A DNA stretch of 54,552 nucleotides. Origin: Bacteroidaceae bacterium (GTDB lineage: Bacteria > Bacteroidota > Bacteroidia > Bacteroidales > Bacteroidaceae). Below the pieces are notes generated by a model. The model saw nothing but the letters and a program-made list of their open reading frames with translations, was not told the origin of the DNA and ran no database searches. The stretch is taken from positions 1 through 54,552 of the forward strand of contig JAFYQQ010000045.1 in the NCBI GenBank assembly GCA_017559845.1, given 5' to 3'. Positions 45,505 to 54,458 of the stretch are shown piece after piece (positions within the stretch are counted from its first letter, which is position 1; every line of letters begins with the position of its first letter). The translations under genes and the position numbers were made by a program.

Positions 45505-45561
45505 CGCCGCCGTTACGAGTTGACGGCATATTTCAAACCTATAATAAAGTTTAATTAATTT

Positions 45562-46104
45562 ATGGCAACAAGAATTAGATTGCAGCGTCACGGCCGTAAA
45601 AGCTATGCTTTCTACAGCATCGTAATCGCTGATGTAAGAGCTCCACGTGATGGTAAATTTACAGAAAAGATTGGTACCTACAACCCCAACACCAATCCTG
45701 CCACTGTAGATTTGAAATTCGACCGTGCCCTTTACTGGGTAGAGTGTGGCGCACAGCCCTCTGACACGGTTCGTAACATTCTATCTAGAGAGGGTGTGTA
45801 CATGATGAAGCATCTTCGTGGAGGTGTGAAGAAGGGCGCTTTTGATGAAGCAACCGCCGAGGCTAAGTTCTCAGCATGGAAGGCTGACAAGCAGAAGGGT
45901 CTGGATGCATTCAAGGTAAAGAACGCTGCAGAGAAGAAGGCTGCTGACGAGGCACGTCTGGCTGCAGAGAAGAAGACCAACGAAGAGATCGCTAAGAAGG
46001 TAGCAGAGAAGAAGGCTGCTGAGGCTGCCGCAAAGGCAGAAGCAGAAGCTGCTGCAAACGCAGAGGCTACTGAGGGTGAAACTGAAACACCTGCAGAGGC
46101 TTAA
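45562..46104 (+). CDS. rpsP: 30S ribosomal protein S16 with long C-terminal tail
   Basis: Binds 16S rRNA in the body of the small subunit. Residues 1-85 are the S16 core ([20 protein letters not shown], then [10 protein letters not shown] and [21 protein letters not shown]). Residues 86-180 are a tail rich in Ala, Lys and Glu ([20 protein letters not shown]), helical and probably surface exposed. S16 is usually 80-100 residues; tails like this are typical of Bacteroidota. A terminator follows, so it is a single-gene unit here, without the rimM-trmD-rplS neighbours of other phyla. Confidence 0.97.
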   Translation: MATRIRLQRHGRKSYAFYSIVIADVRAPRDGKFTEKIGTYNPNTNPATVDLKFDRALYWVECGAQPSDTVRNILSREGVYMMKHLRGGVKKGAFDEATAEAKFSAWKADKQKGLDAFKVKNAAEKKAADEARLAAEKKTNEEIAKKVAEKKAAEAAAKAEAEAAANAEATEGETETPAEA

Positions 46105-46156
46105 ATCAATCACAAACCATATTTCAATTAGACTTTTTCCAAACAACAGCAATAAG

Positions 46157-46187
46157 ATGGCTTCACCGTGAGGTGAGGCCATTTTTT
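46157..46187 (+). terminator. Terminator after rpsP
   Basis: ATGGCTTCACC (46157-46167) pairs with GGTGAGGCCAT (46172-46182) with one G-T pair and a 4-base loop, followed by TTTTT. Confidence 0.9.
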
Positions 46188-46223
46188 ATGGCAAAAAACA
46201 TGGAACGTATCAACATTTTTTTG

Positions 46224-46231
46224 TAACTTTG
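46224..46231 (+). promoter_or_regulatory. -7 box for serS
   Basis: TAACTTTG (46224-46231), 45 bases before the ATG at 46277. Confidence 0.55.
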
Positions 46232-46276
46232 CCTGCCGAATCATCAATGAATGTAAAATAAAAGAAAACATTAGAT

Positions 46277-47590
46277 ATGCTTACACTAAAAGTCATTACG
46301 GAAGAAAAAGAACGCGTAATAAAAGGACTGGAAAAAAAGAATTTCCCCAATGCCGCCAATGCCATTGAGGAAGTGATTGAGACCGACAAGAAGCGCAGAG
46401 AGGCACAGACAGAACTAGACAAGAACCTGTCTGAAGCCAAGAAGATGGCCGCCCAGATTGGCGCGCTGATGAAGCAGGGACAGAAGGAAGAGGCCGAGCA
46501 GATCAAGGTCCAAGTGGCTGCCCTGAAAGAAACCAACAAGGAGTTGGAAGACAAGAAGACCGAGGCAGAAAAAGAAATGGTGCGCCTGTTGTGTGCCATA
46601 CCCAACATACCCTACGACCTTGTTCCCGAAGGAAAAGGCGCTGAAGAGAATCTGGTTGTAAAGAGCAACCTTTGCGAGTGCAAGGAAGGAGACACGGTGG
46701 GCAACTGGGCCGTTGTTCCCGAGAAAGCGGAAGACAAGCTCCCCCACTGGGAACTGGCCAAGAAATACAACCTGATTGACTTTGACTTGGGCGTGAAGAT
46801 CAGCGGAGCCGGCTTCCCCGTTTACCGCGGCAAGGGCGCCCAGCTGCAGAGAGCGCTCATCAACTTCTTCCTGGACGAGGCACGCAAGGCTGGCTACGAA
46901 GAGATTATGCCACCCACAGTGGTTAACGCCGACAGCGGATACGGCACAGGCCAGTTGCCCGACAAGGAAGGACAGATGTACCACTGCAATCTGGACGACC
47001 TGTATCTGATTCCCACCGCCGAAGTTCCCGTAACGAACATCTATCGCGATGTAATTGTGGACGAAAAGGAACTCCCCATCAAGAATTGCGCTTACACCCA
47101 ATGCTTCCGCCGCGAAGCCGGCTCTTACGGTAAGGATGTGCGCGGACTGAACCGTCTGCACGAGTTCTCAAAGGTGGAGATTGTGCGCATTGACAAGCCC
47201 GAGCACAGCAAGGAATCGCACAAGGAAATGCTGGAGCATGTGGAAGGCCTGTTGCAGAAGCTGGAACTCCCCTACCGCATTCTCCGTCTTTGCGGTGGCG
47301 ACATGAGCTTTACCGCCGCTCTGTGCTACGACTTTGAAGTGTACAGCGAAGCACAGGAAAGATGGCTCGAGGTAAGTTCGGTAAGCAACTTCGACACCTA
47401 CCAGGCCAACCGTCTGAAGTGCCGTTACCGCACAGGCGAGAAGAAGACCGAGCTTTGCCACACCCTCAACGGTTCTGCGCTGGCATTGCCCCGCATCGTT
47501 GCCGCCCTTTTGGAAAACAACCAGACCCCCGAAGGCATCCGCATCCCCAAGGCGCTGGTTCCCTATTGTGGATTTGAAATGATTGACTAA
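46277..47590 (+). CDS. serS: Serine--tRNA ligase
   Basis: Charges tRNA-Ser and tRNA-Sec with serine; class II synthetase, cytoplasmic. It is 437 residues. Residues about 25-110 form the long antiparallel coiled-coil arm (ETDKKRREAQTELDKNLSEA). The catalytic core has motif 2 FRREAGSYGKDVRGLNR (about 277-293) and motif 3 with TLNGSALALPRIVAALLEN (about 394-412), ending in CGFEMID. The start MLTLKVITEEKERVIKGL fits Bacteroidota SerRS, although the first residues differ from the common MLxLKxIR. Terminator at 47621-47669. Confidence 0.97.
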   Translation: MLTLKVITEEKERVIKGLEKKNFPNAANAIEEVIETDKKRREAQTELDKNLSEAKKMAAQIGALMKQGQKEEAEQIKVQVAALKETNKELEDKKTEAEKEMVRLLCAIPNIPYDLVPEGKGAEENLVVKSNLCECKEGDTVGNWAVVPEKAEDKLPHWELAKKYNLIDFDLGVKISGAGFPVYRGKGAQLQRALINFFLDEARKAGYEEIMPPTVVNADSGYGTGQLPDKEGQMYHCNLDDLYLIPTAEVPVTNIYRDVIVDEKELPIKNCAYTQCFRREAGSYGKDVRGLNRLHEFSKVEIVRIDKPEHSKESHKEMLEHVEGLLQKLELPYRILRLCGGDMSFTAALCYDFEVYSEAQERWLEVSSVSNFDTYQANRLKCRYRTGEKKTELCHTLNGSALALPRIVAALLENNQTPEGIRIPKALVPYCGFEMID

Positions 47591-47620
47591 GGACAAAGGA
47601 TAAAAATCATTGACATTCTG

Positions 47621-47669
47621 GCGAAGAATCTGAAGACATTGATATAAATGTAACAGATTCTTCGCTTTT
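47621..47669 (+). terminator. Terminator after serS
   Basis: GCGAAGAATCTG (47621-47632) pairs perfectly with CAGATTCTTCGC (47654-47665), followed by TTTTG. The loop is about 21 bases. Confidence 0.8.
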
Positions 47670-47785
47670 GTTATATTTGTTATAATGGTACATTATAAGC
47701 GCGTTTTTCCGGTTATAATCTGCAAAATACACATCTTAAATGAGGAATTATGGGCACAATGCCCGTTGAAATAAAAAATATAACG

Positions 47786-47793
47786 TATCTTTG
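47786..47793 (+). promoter_or_regulatory. -7 box for the NfnAB-like gene
   Basis: TATCTTTG (47786-47793), 50 bases before the ATG at 47844; no convincing -33 element. Confidence 0.55.
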
Positions 47794-47843
47794 CATATCA
47801 AACACATTGAATATAAAAACAAACAAGATAAGACAAAAGAGCA

Positions 47844-50192
47844 ATGAATAAAATCATTAGCAAAGAACAGTTTTCTGAAAAAGTTTTCAAACTGGAGATT
47901 GAAGCGCCGCTGATTGCAAAATCGCGCCGTGCAGGACATTTCGTAATTGTGAGAGTGGACGAGAAGGGCGAACGCATGCCCCTCACCATTGCAGGTTCAG
48001 ATATTGAGAAGGGAACCATTACCCTGGTTGTGCAGACCGTTGGATTGTCTTCAACCAAATTGTGCAACCTGAACGTTGGCGACAGCATTCTTGACTTGGT
48101 GGGTCCCTTGGGACAGGCCACCCATATCCAGAACTACGGAACCGTAGTTTGTGCTGGAGGTGGTGTGGGCGTTGCACCCATGCTCCCCATCATCCAGGCG
48201 TTGAAGGCAGCCGGAAACCGTGTCATCTCTGTGCTGGCTGGCCGCAGCAAGGATCTTATTATCCTGGAAGAAGAAGTGCGTGCCTCTTCAGACGAAGTCA
48301 TCATCATGACCGATGATGGTTCTTATGGCAACAAGGGTCTGGTAACGGAAGGTATCGAAAGCGTGATCAAGCGCGAGAAGGTGGACAAGTGTTTCGCCAT
48401 CGGCCCCGCCATCATGATGAAATTCTGCTGCCTGCTCACCAAGAAATATGAAATCCCCACTGACGTTTCGCTGAACACCATCATGGTGGACGGAACTGGA
48501 ATGTGCGGTGCCTGCCGTATCACCGTAGGCGGAAAAACCAAGTTCGTTTGCGTGGACGGACCCGAATTTGACGGCCATCAGGTAGACTTTGACGAGATGT
48601 TCAAGCGCATGGGCTCGTTCAAAGACGTGGAACGCGAGGAGATGAGCCACCTTGAAGAGCATGTCTGCAAGGTTGAGCCCCAGATCAAGGAAGCCGAGGC
48701 AGCCATGGCAGAGACAGCAAAGAGCGCACAGGCACCGATGGAAGAACTGCTTGACCGCAAGGCCCCCTGGCGCGAGGAACTCCGCAAGAGCATGAAGGCC
48801 AAGGAACGCACCGCCATTGAGCGCTGCCCCATGAACGAGCTTGACCCCATTTACCGTGCCACCACCAGAACCGAAGAAGTGAACACCGGATATACCAAGG
48901 AGCAGGCCATGACCGAGGCCAAGCGCTGTCTCGACTGCGCCAACCCCACCTGTATGCAGGGTTGCCCCGTAAGCATCAACATCTCCTCGTTCATCAAGAA
49001 CGTAGAGCGCGGCGAGTTCCTTGAGGCAGCCCGCGTCTTGAAGCACACCTCTGCCCTGCCCGCTGTCTGTGGCCGCGTATGCCCGCAGGAAAAGCAGTGC
49101 GAGAGCCAATGTATACATCTCAAGATGAACGAGCCAGCCGTTGCCATCGGCAACCTGGAACGCTTTGTGGCAGACTACGAGCGCGAAAGCGGAAACATCG
49201 CACTTCCCGAAATCGCACCCGCCAATGGCATGAAGGTGGCAGTTGTAGGTTCTGGACCTGCCGGACTGAGCTTTGCCGGCGATATGGTCAAGATGGGATA
49301 TGACGTAACCGTATTCGAGGCTCTCCACGAAATCGGCGGTGTGCTCAAGTACGGTATTCCCGAATTCCGTCTGCCCAATAAAATTGTAGACGTGGAAATC
49401 CACAACCTGGAAAAGATGGGCGTACGCTTTGTCAAGGACTGCATTGTGGGCAAGACCATCAGCGTGGAAGAACTCCAGGCACAAGGCTTCAAGGGCATCT
49501 TCGTGGCATCAGGAGCCGGACTGCCCAACTTCATGAACATCCCCGGCGAGAACAGTGTAAACATCATGTCCTCAAACGAATACCTCACACGAGTTAATCT
49601 GATGGACGCTTCCAACCCCGAGACAGACACCCCAATCAACCCTGCCAAGAGCGTAATGGTTGTGGGCGGCGGAAACACCGCTATGGACTCTTGCCGCACA
49701 GCCAAGCGACTGGGTGCGGAAAAGGTGTTCATCGTCTATCGCCGCAGCGAAGCCGAAATGCCCGCCCGTCTTGAAGAGGTGAAGCACGCCAAGGAAGAGG
49801 GCATAGAGTTCCTCACCCTGCACAACCCCCTCGAATACATTGCCGACGAACAGGGCAAGGTAAAGCAGGTGGTGTTGCAGAAGATGGAGCTTGGCGAGCC
49901 CGACGCTTCTGGTCGCAGAAGCCCCGTTGCCATCCCCGGCGCCACCGTAACGCTGGACATCGACATGGCAGTGGTGGCCGTTGGCGTAAGCCCCAACCCC
50001 ATTGTGCCCACCTCAATTGAAGGACTGGAACTGGGACGCAAGAACACCATCGTTGTCAACGAAGGCATGCAGACCAACATCCCCACCATCTTTGCCGGAG
50101 GTGATATCGTAAGAGGCGGCGCAACCGTAATCCTCGCCATGGGCGATGGCAGACGCGCGGCAAGTGCAATGAACGAATATCTCAACAGCTAA
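47844..50192 (+). CDS. NfnAB-like fusion: ferredoxin-NADP reductase plus glutamate-synthase-type subunit
   Basis: 782 residues. Part 1 (about 1-270) is a PyrK/NfnA-like flavin reductase: an FAD barrel at the start, CAGGGVGVAPMLPIIQAL near 97, and a [2Fe-2S] cysteine set in GMCGACRITVGGKTKFVC (about 219-236). Part 2 (about 310-782) is GltD/NfnB-like: two [4Fe-4S] sets (CLDCANPTCMQGCP near 365, CGRVCPQEKQCESQC near 410), an FAD loop VVGSGPAGLSFAGDM (467-481) and an NADPH loop VVGGGNTAMDS near 607. The pair is usually two genes; in Bacteroidota it is one. It probably moves electrons between NADH, NADPH and ferredoxin, by bifurcation, rather than making glutamate, as no GltB is nearby. Confidence 0.9.
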   Translation: MNKIISKEQFSEKVFKLEIEAPLIAKSRRAGHFVIVRVDEKGERMPLTIAGSDIEKGTITLVVQTVGLSSTKLCNLNVGDSILDLVGPLGQATHIQNYGTVVCAGGGVGVAPMLPIIQALKAAGNRVISVLAGRSKDLIILEEEVRASSDEVIIMTDDGSYGNKGLVTEGIESVIKREKVDKCFAIGPAIMMKFCCLLTKKYEIPTDVSLNTIMVDGTGMCGACRITVGGKTKFVCVDGPEFDGHQVDFDEMFKRMGSFKDVEREEMSHLEEHVCKVEPQIKEAEAAMAETAKSAQAPMEELLDRKAPWREELRKSMKAKERTAIERCPMNELDPIYRATTRTEEVNTGYTKEQAMTEAKRCLDCANPTCMQGCPVSINISSFIKNVERGEFLEAARVLKHTSALPAVCGRVCPQEKQCESQCIHLKMNEPAVAIGNLERFVADYERESGNIALPEIAPANGMKVAVVGSGPAGLSFAGDMVKMGYDVTVFEALHEIGGVLKYGIPEFRLPNKIVDVEIHNLEKMGVRFVKDCIVGKTISVEELQAQGFKGIFVASGAGLPNFMNIPGENSVNIMSSNEYLTRVNLMDASNPETDTPINPAKSVMVVGGGNTAMDSCRTAKRLGAEKVFIVYRRSEAEMPARLEEVKHAKEEGIEFLTLHNPLEYIADEQGKVKQVVLQKMELGEPDASGRRSPVAIPGATVTLDIDMAVVAVGVSPNPIVPTSIEGLELGRKNTIVVNEGMQTNIPTIFAGGDIVRGGATVILAMGDGRRAASAMNEYLNS

Positions 50193-50197
50193 AGATC

Positions 50198-50563
50198 ATG
50201 AACATTCTTTATACCATACTCCTGCTCATAGCCAGCAACGTATTCATGACGCTGGCTTGGTATGGTCATCTCAAGTTATCCGATATGGGGGTCAGTTCTC
50301 ACTGGCCCTTAATCGGAGTTATCGCATTTTCCTGGGTTGTCGCTTTTCTGGAATACTGCTGCCAGGTACCGGCCAACAGAATCGGATTTGTGGGCAACGG
50401 AGGACCCTTCACACTGATGCAGCTCAAGATCATACAGGAAGTCATCTCCCTGCTCGTCTTCTGCATCATCGCAAACCTGCTCTTCCAGGGCCAGCAACTC
50501 CAATGGAACCACCTCGCCGCAATGGTGTGCCTGGTCATGGCCGTATTCTTCATCTTTAAATAA
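50198..50563 (+). CDS. DUF486/DMT-like small membrane protein
   Basis: 121 residues with four predicted membrane helices. TLAWYGHLKLSDMGVSSHWPL (about 18-38) and FLEYCCQVPANRIGF (about 51-65) are typical of DUF486 (DMT superfamily half-size). Inner membrane; function unknown. It starts 6 bases after the NfnAB-like gene and is probably cotranscribed with it and the following gene (9 bases). Confidence 0.88.
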   Translation: MNILYTILLLIASNVFMTLAWYGHLKLSDMGVSSHWPLIGVIAFSWVVAFLEYCCQVPANRIGFVGNGGPFTLMQLKIIQEVISLLVFCIIANLLFQGQQLQWNHLAAMVCLVMAVFFIFK

Positions 50564-50572
50564 ATTGAAGTC

Positions 50573-51832
50573 ATGAAAAAATATTTTCTCATCCTCACAC
50601 TTATATCAATCCTTCCCTGCTCTCACATCCATGCCCAGAAAAAGAAGAAGAAGGATGCTCCCACCATCGAGGAGATTATGGACAGCATGGCCGTATATAA
50701 TTTTGAGGCAGCAATAGAAATGCTGGAAGAGGATATTGCCCTAAAGACAAAACGCAAGAAACCCACCGAGGAACAGGAAAACCTGCTCACCCTTGCCCAC
50801 CGCAACTTGGGAAAGCTGATGGCCACGGAACGCATCACCATCATTGACAGCATCATTGTTGACAAGCAGAACGTGCTCAGCCACATCCATCTGAGCAACG
50901 AGAGCGGAAACCTGCAAACCATGCGCCAGCTGCTCAACAAGCCCGACACAATGGACTGCATGATGTTCCGCAACCAGCTGGACAACCAGGCCATTTTTGC
51001 ACAACAGGACGCCAACGGCAAACTCACCCTCTACAAGAGCGAGCTGATTGGCAAGGAATGGACCAAGCCCACCCCCCTCAAGGGCATCGCCGACGAGGAC
51101 ACCGAGGCCAGCTACAACTACCCCTTCATGCTCACTGACGGCGCCACACTCTATTATGCTGCCACCGATGAGGAAGGACTGGGCGGTTATGACATCTACA
51201 TGACCAGATACGACGCCGAAGAACAGGAATTCCTTGCACCGGAAAACATCGGCATGCCTTTCAACTCCACAGCCAATGACTACCTCTTTACCATAGACGA
51301 ATTCTACAACCTGGGATGGTTTGCCACAGACCGCAACATGCCCCAGGGAAAAGTCTGCGTCTACACCTTCATACCCAACGACACCAGACAAATCTACAAC
51401 GAGGCCGAAATAGGTATGGAAGCGCTCAGGAGATATGCAGCCATAGCATCCATCCGAGACACCTGGACAGACAAGGCCAGGGTGGACGCCGCGCTGCAAA
51501 GCCTCAAGTCACTGCAAATGACACAAAAGGGCGGCAGTGCCGACAACCTCTTCGAGTTTGTACTCAATGACAGGAAAACCTGCCATTCCGAAAGCGACTT
51601 CAAGAACCCCGAGGCACGCAAATTGGTGAAGACATGGATTGAACGCAAAAAAGAACTGGAGAACACCAGAAGCCAGCTGGACAACCTCCGAGACAAATAT
51701 GCCATCGCCGCCGATGCGCAGAAACAACAGTTCGCGGCGCAAATCAGACTCATGGAAGCCGCCTTCGAAAAACTGGTCTCAGAAGTGAGTCAGACCGAGA
51801 AAGCCATCCGAAAAGCAGAATCAGGCCAATAA
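50573..51832 (+). CDS. Secreted protein with PD40-like repeats and coiled coil
   Basis: 419 residues. Signal peptide about 1-21 (LISILPCSHIHAQ), then a Lys-rich stretch (KKKKKDAPT). Residues 35-110 are helical and TPR-like (YNFEAAIEMLEEDIAL). A beta-propeller-like part (about 140-275) has PFMLTDGATLYYAA and GGYDIYMTRYD, the PD40 signature seen in OmpA-associated Bacteroidota proteins. The tail (about 355-418) is a coiled coil (RKKELENTRSQLDNLRDKYA). Probably periplasmic, near the cell wall. Function unknown. mnmE starts 10 bases downstream. Confidence 0.8.
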   Translation: MKKYFLILTLISILPCSHIHAQKKKKKDAPTIEEIMDSMAVYNFEAAIEMLEEDIALKTKRKKPTEEQENLLTLAHRNLGKLMATERITIIDSIIVDKQNVLSHIHLSNESGNLQTMRQLLNKPDTMDCMMFRNQLDNQAIFAQQDANGKLTLYKSELIGKEWTKPTPLKGIADEDTEASYNYPFMLTDGATLYYAATDEEGLGGYDIYMTRYDAEEQEFLAPENIGMPFNSTANDYLFTIDEFYNLGWFATDRNMPQGKVCVYTFIPNDTRQIYNEAEIGMEALRRYAAIASIRDTWTDKARVDAALQSLKSLQMTQKGGSADNLFEFVLNDRKTCHSESDFKNPEARKLVKTWIERKKELENTRSQLDNLRDKYAIAADAQKQQFAAQIRLMEAAFEKLVSEVSQTEKAIRKAESGQ

Positions 51833-51842
51833 CACACCATAA

Positions 51843-53216
51843 ATGACACAAACAAGCACCATTACAGCAATAGCCACAGCCCCCGGAGGCGCAATAGGCA
51901 TAATCAGGGTAAGCGGACCAGACGCCATAGGCATCTGCGACAATATATTTCATTCCGTAAGCGAAAAGAAGCTTACCCAAGCCATGGGCCACACATTGCA
52001 TTATGGCAAAATCATAGCCCAGAAGCAAGACCAGCGGGAAGAACTCATTGACGAAGTGCTGGTATCCGTCTTCCGCGCCCCCCGCAGCTATACCGGCGAA
52101 GACGCGGTAGAAATCAGCTGCCACGGAAGCAGATACGTCATGCAGCGCATTGTGCAGGCCCTCATAGATGCAGGCGCCACCCAGGCTGCCCCCGGAGAAT
52201 TCACACAACGCGCCTTTGTGAACGGAAAGATGGATCTCTCACAGGCCGAGGCCGTGGCCGACCTCATTACCGCCAATTCAGCCGCAACCCACCAGATGGC
52301 CATAAACCAGCTGCGCGGAGGCTTCAGCAAAGAACTCTCCACACTAAGGGACAATCTCCTGAAACTCACCACTCTGCTCGAACTGGAACTCGATTTCAGC
52401 GAAGAAGACGTAGAGTTTGCCAACCGCGAAGTACTCTACACGCTGGCCAAGACCATTGAAAGCAGAATAAGCTACCTCACAGACTCCTTCCAGACCGGAA
52501 ACGCCATCAAGAACGGAGTCCCTGTAGCCATAATCGGAGCCCCCAACGTGGGCAAGAGCACCCTTCTCAACGCACTGCTGCACGAGGAAAAAGCCATTGT
52601 CAGCGACATACAGGGCACCACGCGCGATGTCATCGAAGACATCATACAAATCCAGGGCATCACGTTCAGATTCGCTGACACGGCCGGAATCAGAAAGACA
52701 AAGGACACCATTGAACAAATGGGCATAGAACGCTCGCTCAAAGCCCTTGACCACGCCAACATCGTGCTGCTTATTTCCGAAACGGGAATAGAATTCCCCA
52801 ATGTGCGCATCCCCGAGGACAAACACGTCATCCGCGTCATCAACAAGAGCGACCTCACCCACCCCGCCAGCAGCTTTGTCTACAACAAGGTGTCAAACGG
52901 TGGATACATCCACATTTCGGCCCTCACCGGAGCCGGAATCCCCCTTTTGGAACAAGAACTGGTCAAAGCCGCGGCAATACCGGAAATCAACGACAACGAC
53001 CCCGTTGTAACCAATCTCCGCCATTACGAAGCGCTGAAAAAAGCCCAAGACTCAATTGAAAGAGTGCTCCAGAGCCTGCAAGACCAGATTTCTGGCGACC
53101 TCATAGCGCAGGATCTTCGCCTCTGCCTCTTCCATCTGGCAGAAATCACGGGAGGAGAAATCACAACCGACGAAGTGCTTGGCAACATCTTTAAAAACTT
53201 CTGCATCGGAAAATAA
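51843..53216 (+). CDS. mnmE: tRNA modification GTPase MnmE
   Basis: With MnmG, makes the cmnm5U34 modification of tRNA wobble uridines; cytoplasmic, uses GTP, K+ and a one-carbon unit from THF. It is 457 residues. The N-terminal THF-binding domain (about 1-118) has APGGAIGIIRVSGPDA, and APGEFTQRAFVNGKMDLSQAEAV-type sequence follows near 117. G-domain motifs: G1 GAPNVGKST from 232, G2 GTTRD near 258, G3 DTAG near 279, G4 NKSD near 337. The C-terminal CIGK (last four residues) has the essential Cys. A terminator hairpin follows. Confidence 0.97.
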   Translation: MTQTSTITAIATAPGGAIGIIRVSGPDAIGICDNIFHSVSEKKLTQAMGHTLHYGKIIAQKQDQREELIDEVLVSVFRAPRSYTGEDAVEISCHGSRYVMQRIVQALIDAGATQAAPGEFTQRAFVNGKMDLSQAEAVADLITANSAATHQMAINQLRGGFSKELSTLRDNLLKLTTLLELELDFSEEDVEFANREVLYTLAKTIESRISYLTDSFQTGNAIKNGVPVAIIGAPNVGKSTLLNALLHEEKAIVSDIQGTTRDVIEDIIQIQGITFRFADTAGIRKTKDTIEQMGIERSLKALDHANIVLLISETGIEFPNVRIPEDKHVIRVINKSDLTHPASSFVYNKVSNGGYIHISALTGAGIPLLEQELVKAAAIPEINDNDPVVTNLRHYEALKKAQDSIERVLQSLQDQISGDLIAQDLRLCLFHLAEITGGEITTDEVLGNIFKNFCIGK

Positions 53217-53360
53217 CAATCGTAACACATTGATACACAGTATTTTAAGTCGTGTTTTTGCGTGTGAAAATCAGCAATTTTTCGATTTGCGAGGGGATTG
53301 TAAATTGTTGTATTTCAGAGTATTGTAAAATTAAATCTAAAAATTGAAGATATACAATAA

Positions 53361-53418
53361 ATTTTCCATCCTGGAAAATGTAAAGCCTGAATTTTTCGTT
53401 AAAATTCAGGCTTTTTTC
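53361..53418 (+). terminator. Terminator region after mnmE
   Basis: Two hairpins: ATTTTCCA/TGGAAAAT (53361-53379), and AAGCCTGAATTTT (53383-53395) pairing with AAAATTCAGGCTT (53401-53413) followed by TTTT. The second is a good intrinsic terminator. The gap 53217-53533 is otherwise AT-rich with no gene seen. Confidence 0.75.
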
Positions 53419-53507
53419 ATATTTTCCATCAGATTTTCGATAGTTTTTACAATTAGGCAGGGTGGACAAAAAGTAGGATGACATGCCCATCAATATCTTG
53501 ATATTCA

Positions 53508-53515
53508 TATCTTTG
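53508..53515 (+). promoter_or_regulatory. -7 box of the transposase gene
   Basis: TATCTTTG (53508-53515), 19 bases before the candidate ATG at 53534; no clear -33 element. Confidence 0.4.
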
Positions 53516-53533
53516 TGCCATATTATTAATGAT

Positions 53534-53603
53534 ATGGTAAAAAAAATGCTTTTTTTGCTGCTCTTCAAACGTTGTAAGGAACGGGCGTAGAGGTCCCAGC
53601 CAA
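53534..53603 (+). other. 5' part of the transposase zinc ribbon, out of phase at an A8 run
   Basis: ATG at 53534 opens MVKK and then a run of eight A (53539-53546). In this phase the frame stops at TAG near 53588. Reading one base on, the frame of the downstream gene gives CFFCCSSNVVRNGRRGPSQ, the first half of a CxxC...CxxC zinc ribbon that joins MYKCKDCGKQF without a break. Seven A would fuse the two. It is either a slippage site or a frameshift mutation. Confidence 0.65.
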
Positions 53604-54458
53604 ATGTATAAATGCAAGGATTGCGGCAAACAATTCATAGGTGGCAAACGGCGCGACAAATCACAAGTAATAACTGACTATGTCGAAGGCAAGCAAACCT
53701 TGCAGCAACTTGCCTCTAAGTACAAAGTTTCCGAGAGAACAATTCGTCGCGATTTGGAAAATATGCGCTTTGTCCGTAAGAAATCGAGGTGTAAAGAAGT
53801 GACAGTGCAGCTTGATACCACTTATTGGGGGCGCAGATTCGGTCTAATGGTCATCAAGGATGCTCTGCGTAACAAGATTCTATGGCACAAATATGTTTGC
53901 AATGAGACTGTCAGTCAATACATGGAGGGGATTTCTTGGCTTAGATCTCAAGGTTTTAAGATATATGGCGCCGTAATTGACGGTATGCGCGGTTTAGCAC
54001 AGGCATTATATCCCATCCCTGTACAGATGTGCCAATTTCATCAGATACTAATCACTCGTAGATACTTAACCCAGGAACCTGAACTCGATGCTTCTTGCGA
54101 GCTTCTAAACCTCGTTAAGAGCATAACCCAAATGGATAAGGAGAGTTTTATTGGCGTTTTTAATGAGTGGGGCGAGAAGTACAAGGATGTTTTAAACGAG
54201 CGTGTTCACGATAAAAGACTAAAACGGCACACGCCTCCTTACATGCGTCCAAGGCTACGTAGTGCATACCTTAGTTTAAAACGCAATATGACTTTATTAT
54301 GGACTTTTTACGATCACCCAGAAACAGGTCTGCCAAACACGAACAATGGCATTGAAGGTTTGTTCTCGGATATAAAGGGCAAATTAAGGGTTCATCGGGG
54401 GATAAGTAAGGATAATCGGAAAAAGTTGTTAGATGAGTACATTATGCGACATTATTAA
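53604..54458 (+). CDS. Transposase, IS256 family, zinc-ribbon variant
   Basis: 284 residues from the first in-frame ATG; the natural protein is probably about 20-24 residues longer (see the A8 entry at 53534-53603). The N-terminus has the second half of a zinc ribbon (YKCKDCGKQF). A helix-turn-helix follows (LQQLASKYKVSERTIRRDLE, about 32-51). The catalytic DDE residues are likely in QLDTTYWGRRFG (about 69-80), GAVIDGMRGLAQAL (about 119-132) and NNGIEGLFSDIK (about 258-269), with CQFHQ after the second Asp as in mutator-type transposases. It should cut and rejoin element ends. Only copy in the window; its 3' end enters the edge palindrome. Confidence 0.85.
   Translation: MYKCKDCGKQFIGGKRRDKSQVITDYVEGKQTLQQLASKYKVSERTIRRDLENMRFVRKKSRCKEVTVQLDTTYWGRRFGLMVIKDALRNKILWHKYVCNETVSQYMEGISWLRSQGFKIYGAVIDGMRGLAQALYPIPVQMCQFHQILITRRYLTQEPELDASCELLNLVKSITQMDKESFIGVFNEWGEKYKDVLNERVHDKRLKRHTPPYMRPRLRSAYLSLKRNMTLLWTFYDHPETGLPNTNNGIEGLFSDIKGKLRVHRGISKDNRKKLLDEYIMRHY

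Noticed and set aside
48288..49484. 398-codon minus-strand frame
   Set aside because: Antisense to the NfnAB-like fusion with its cluster cysteines and dinucleotide-binding loops.
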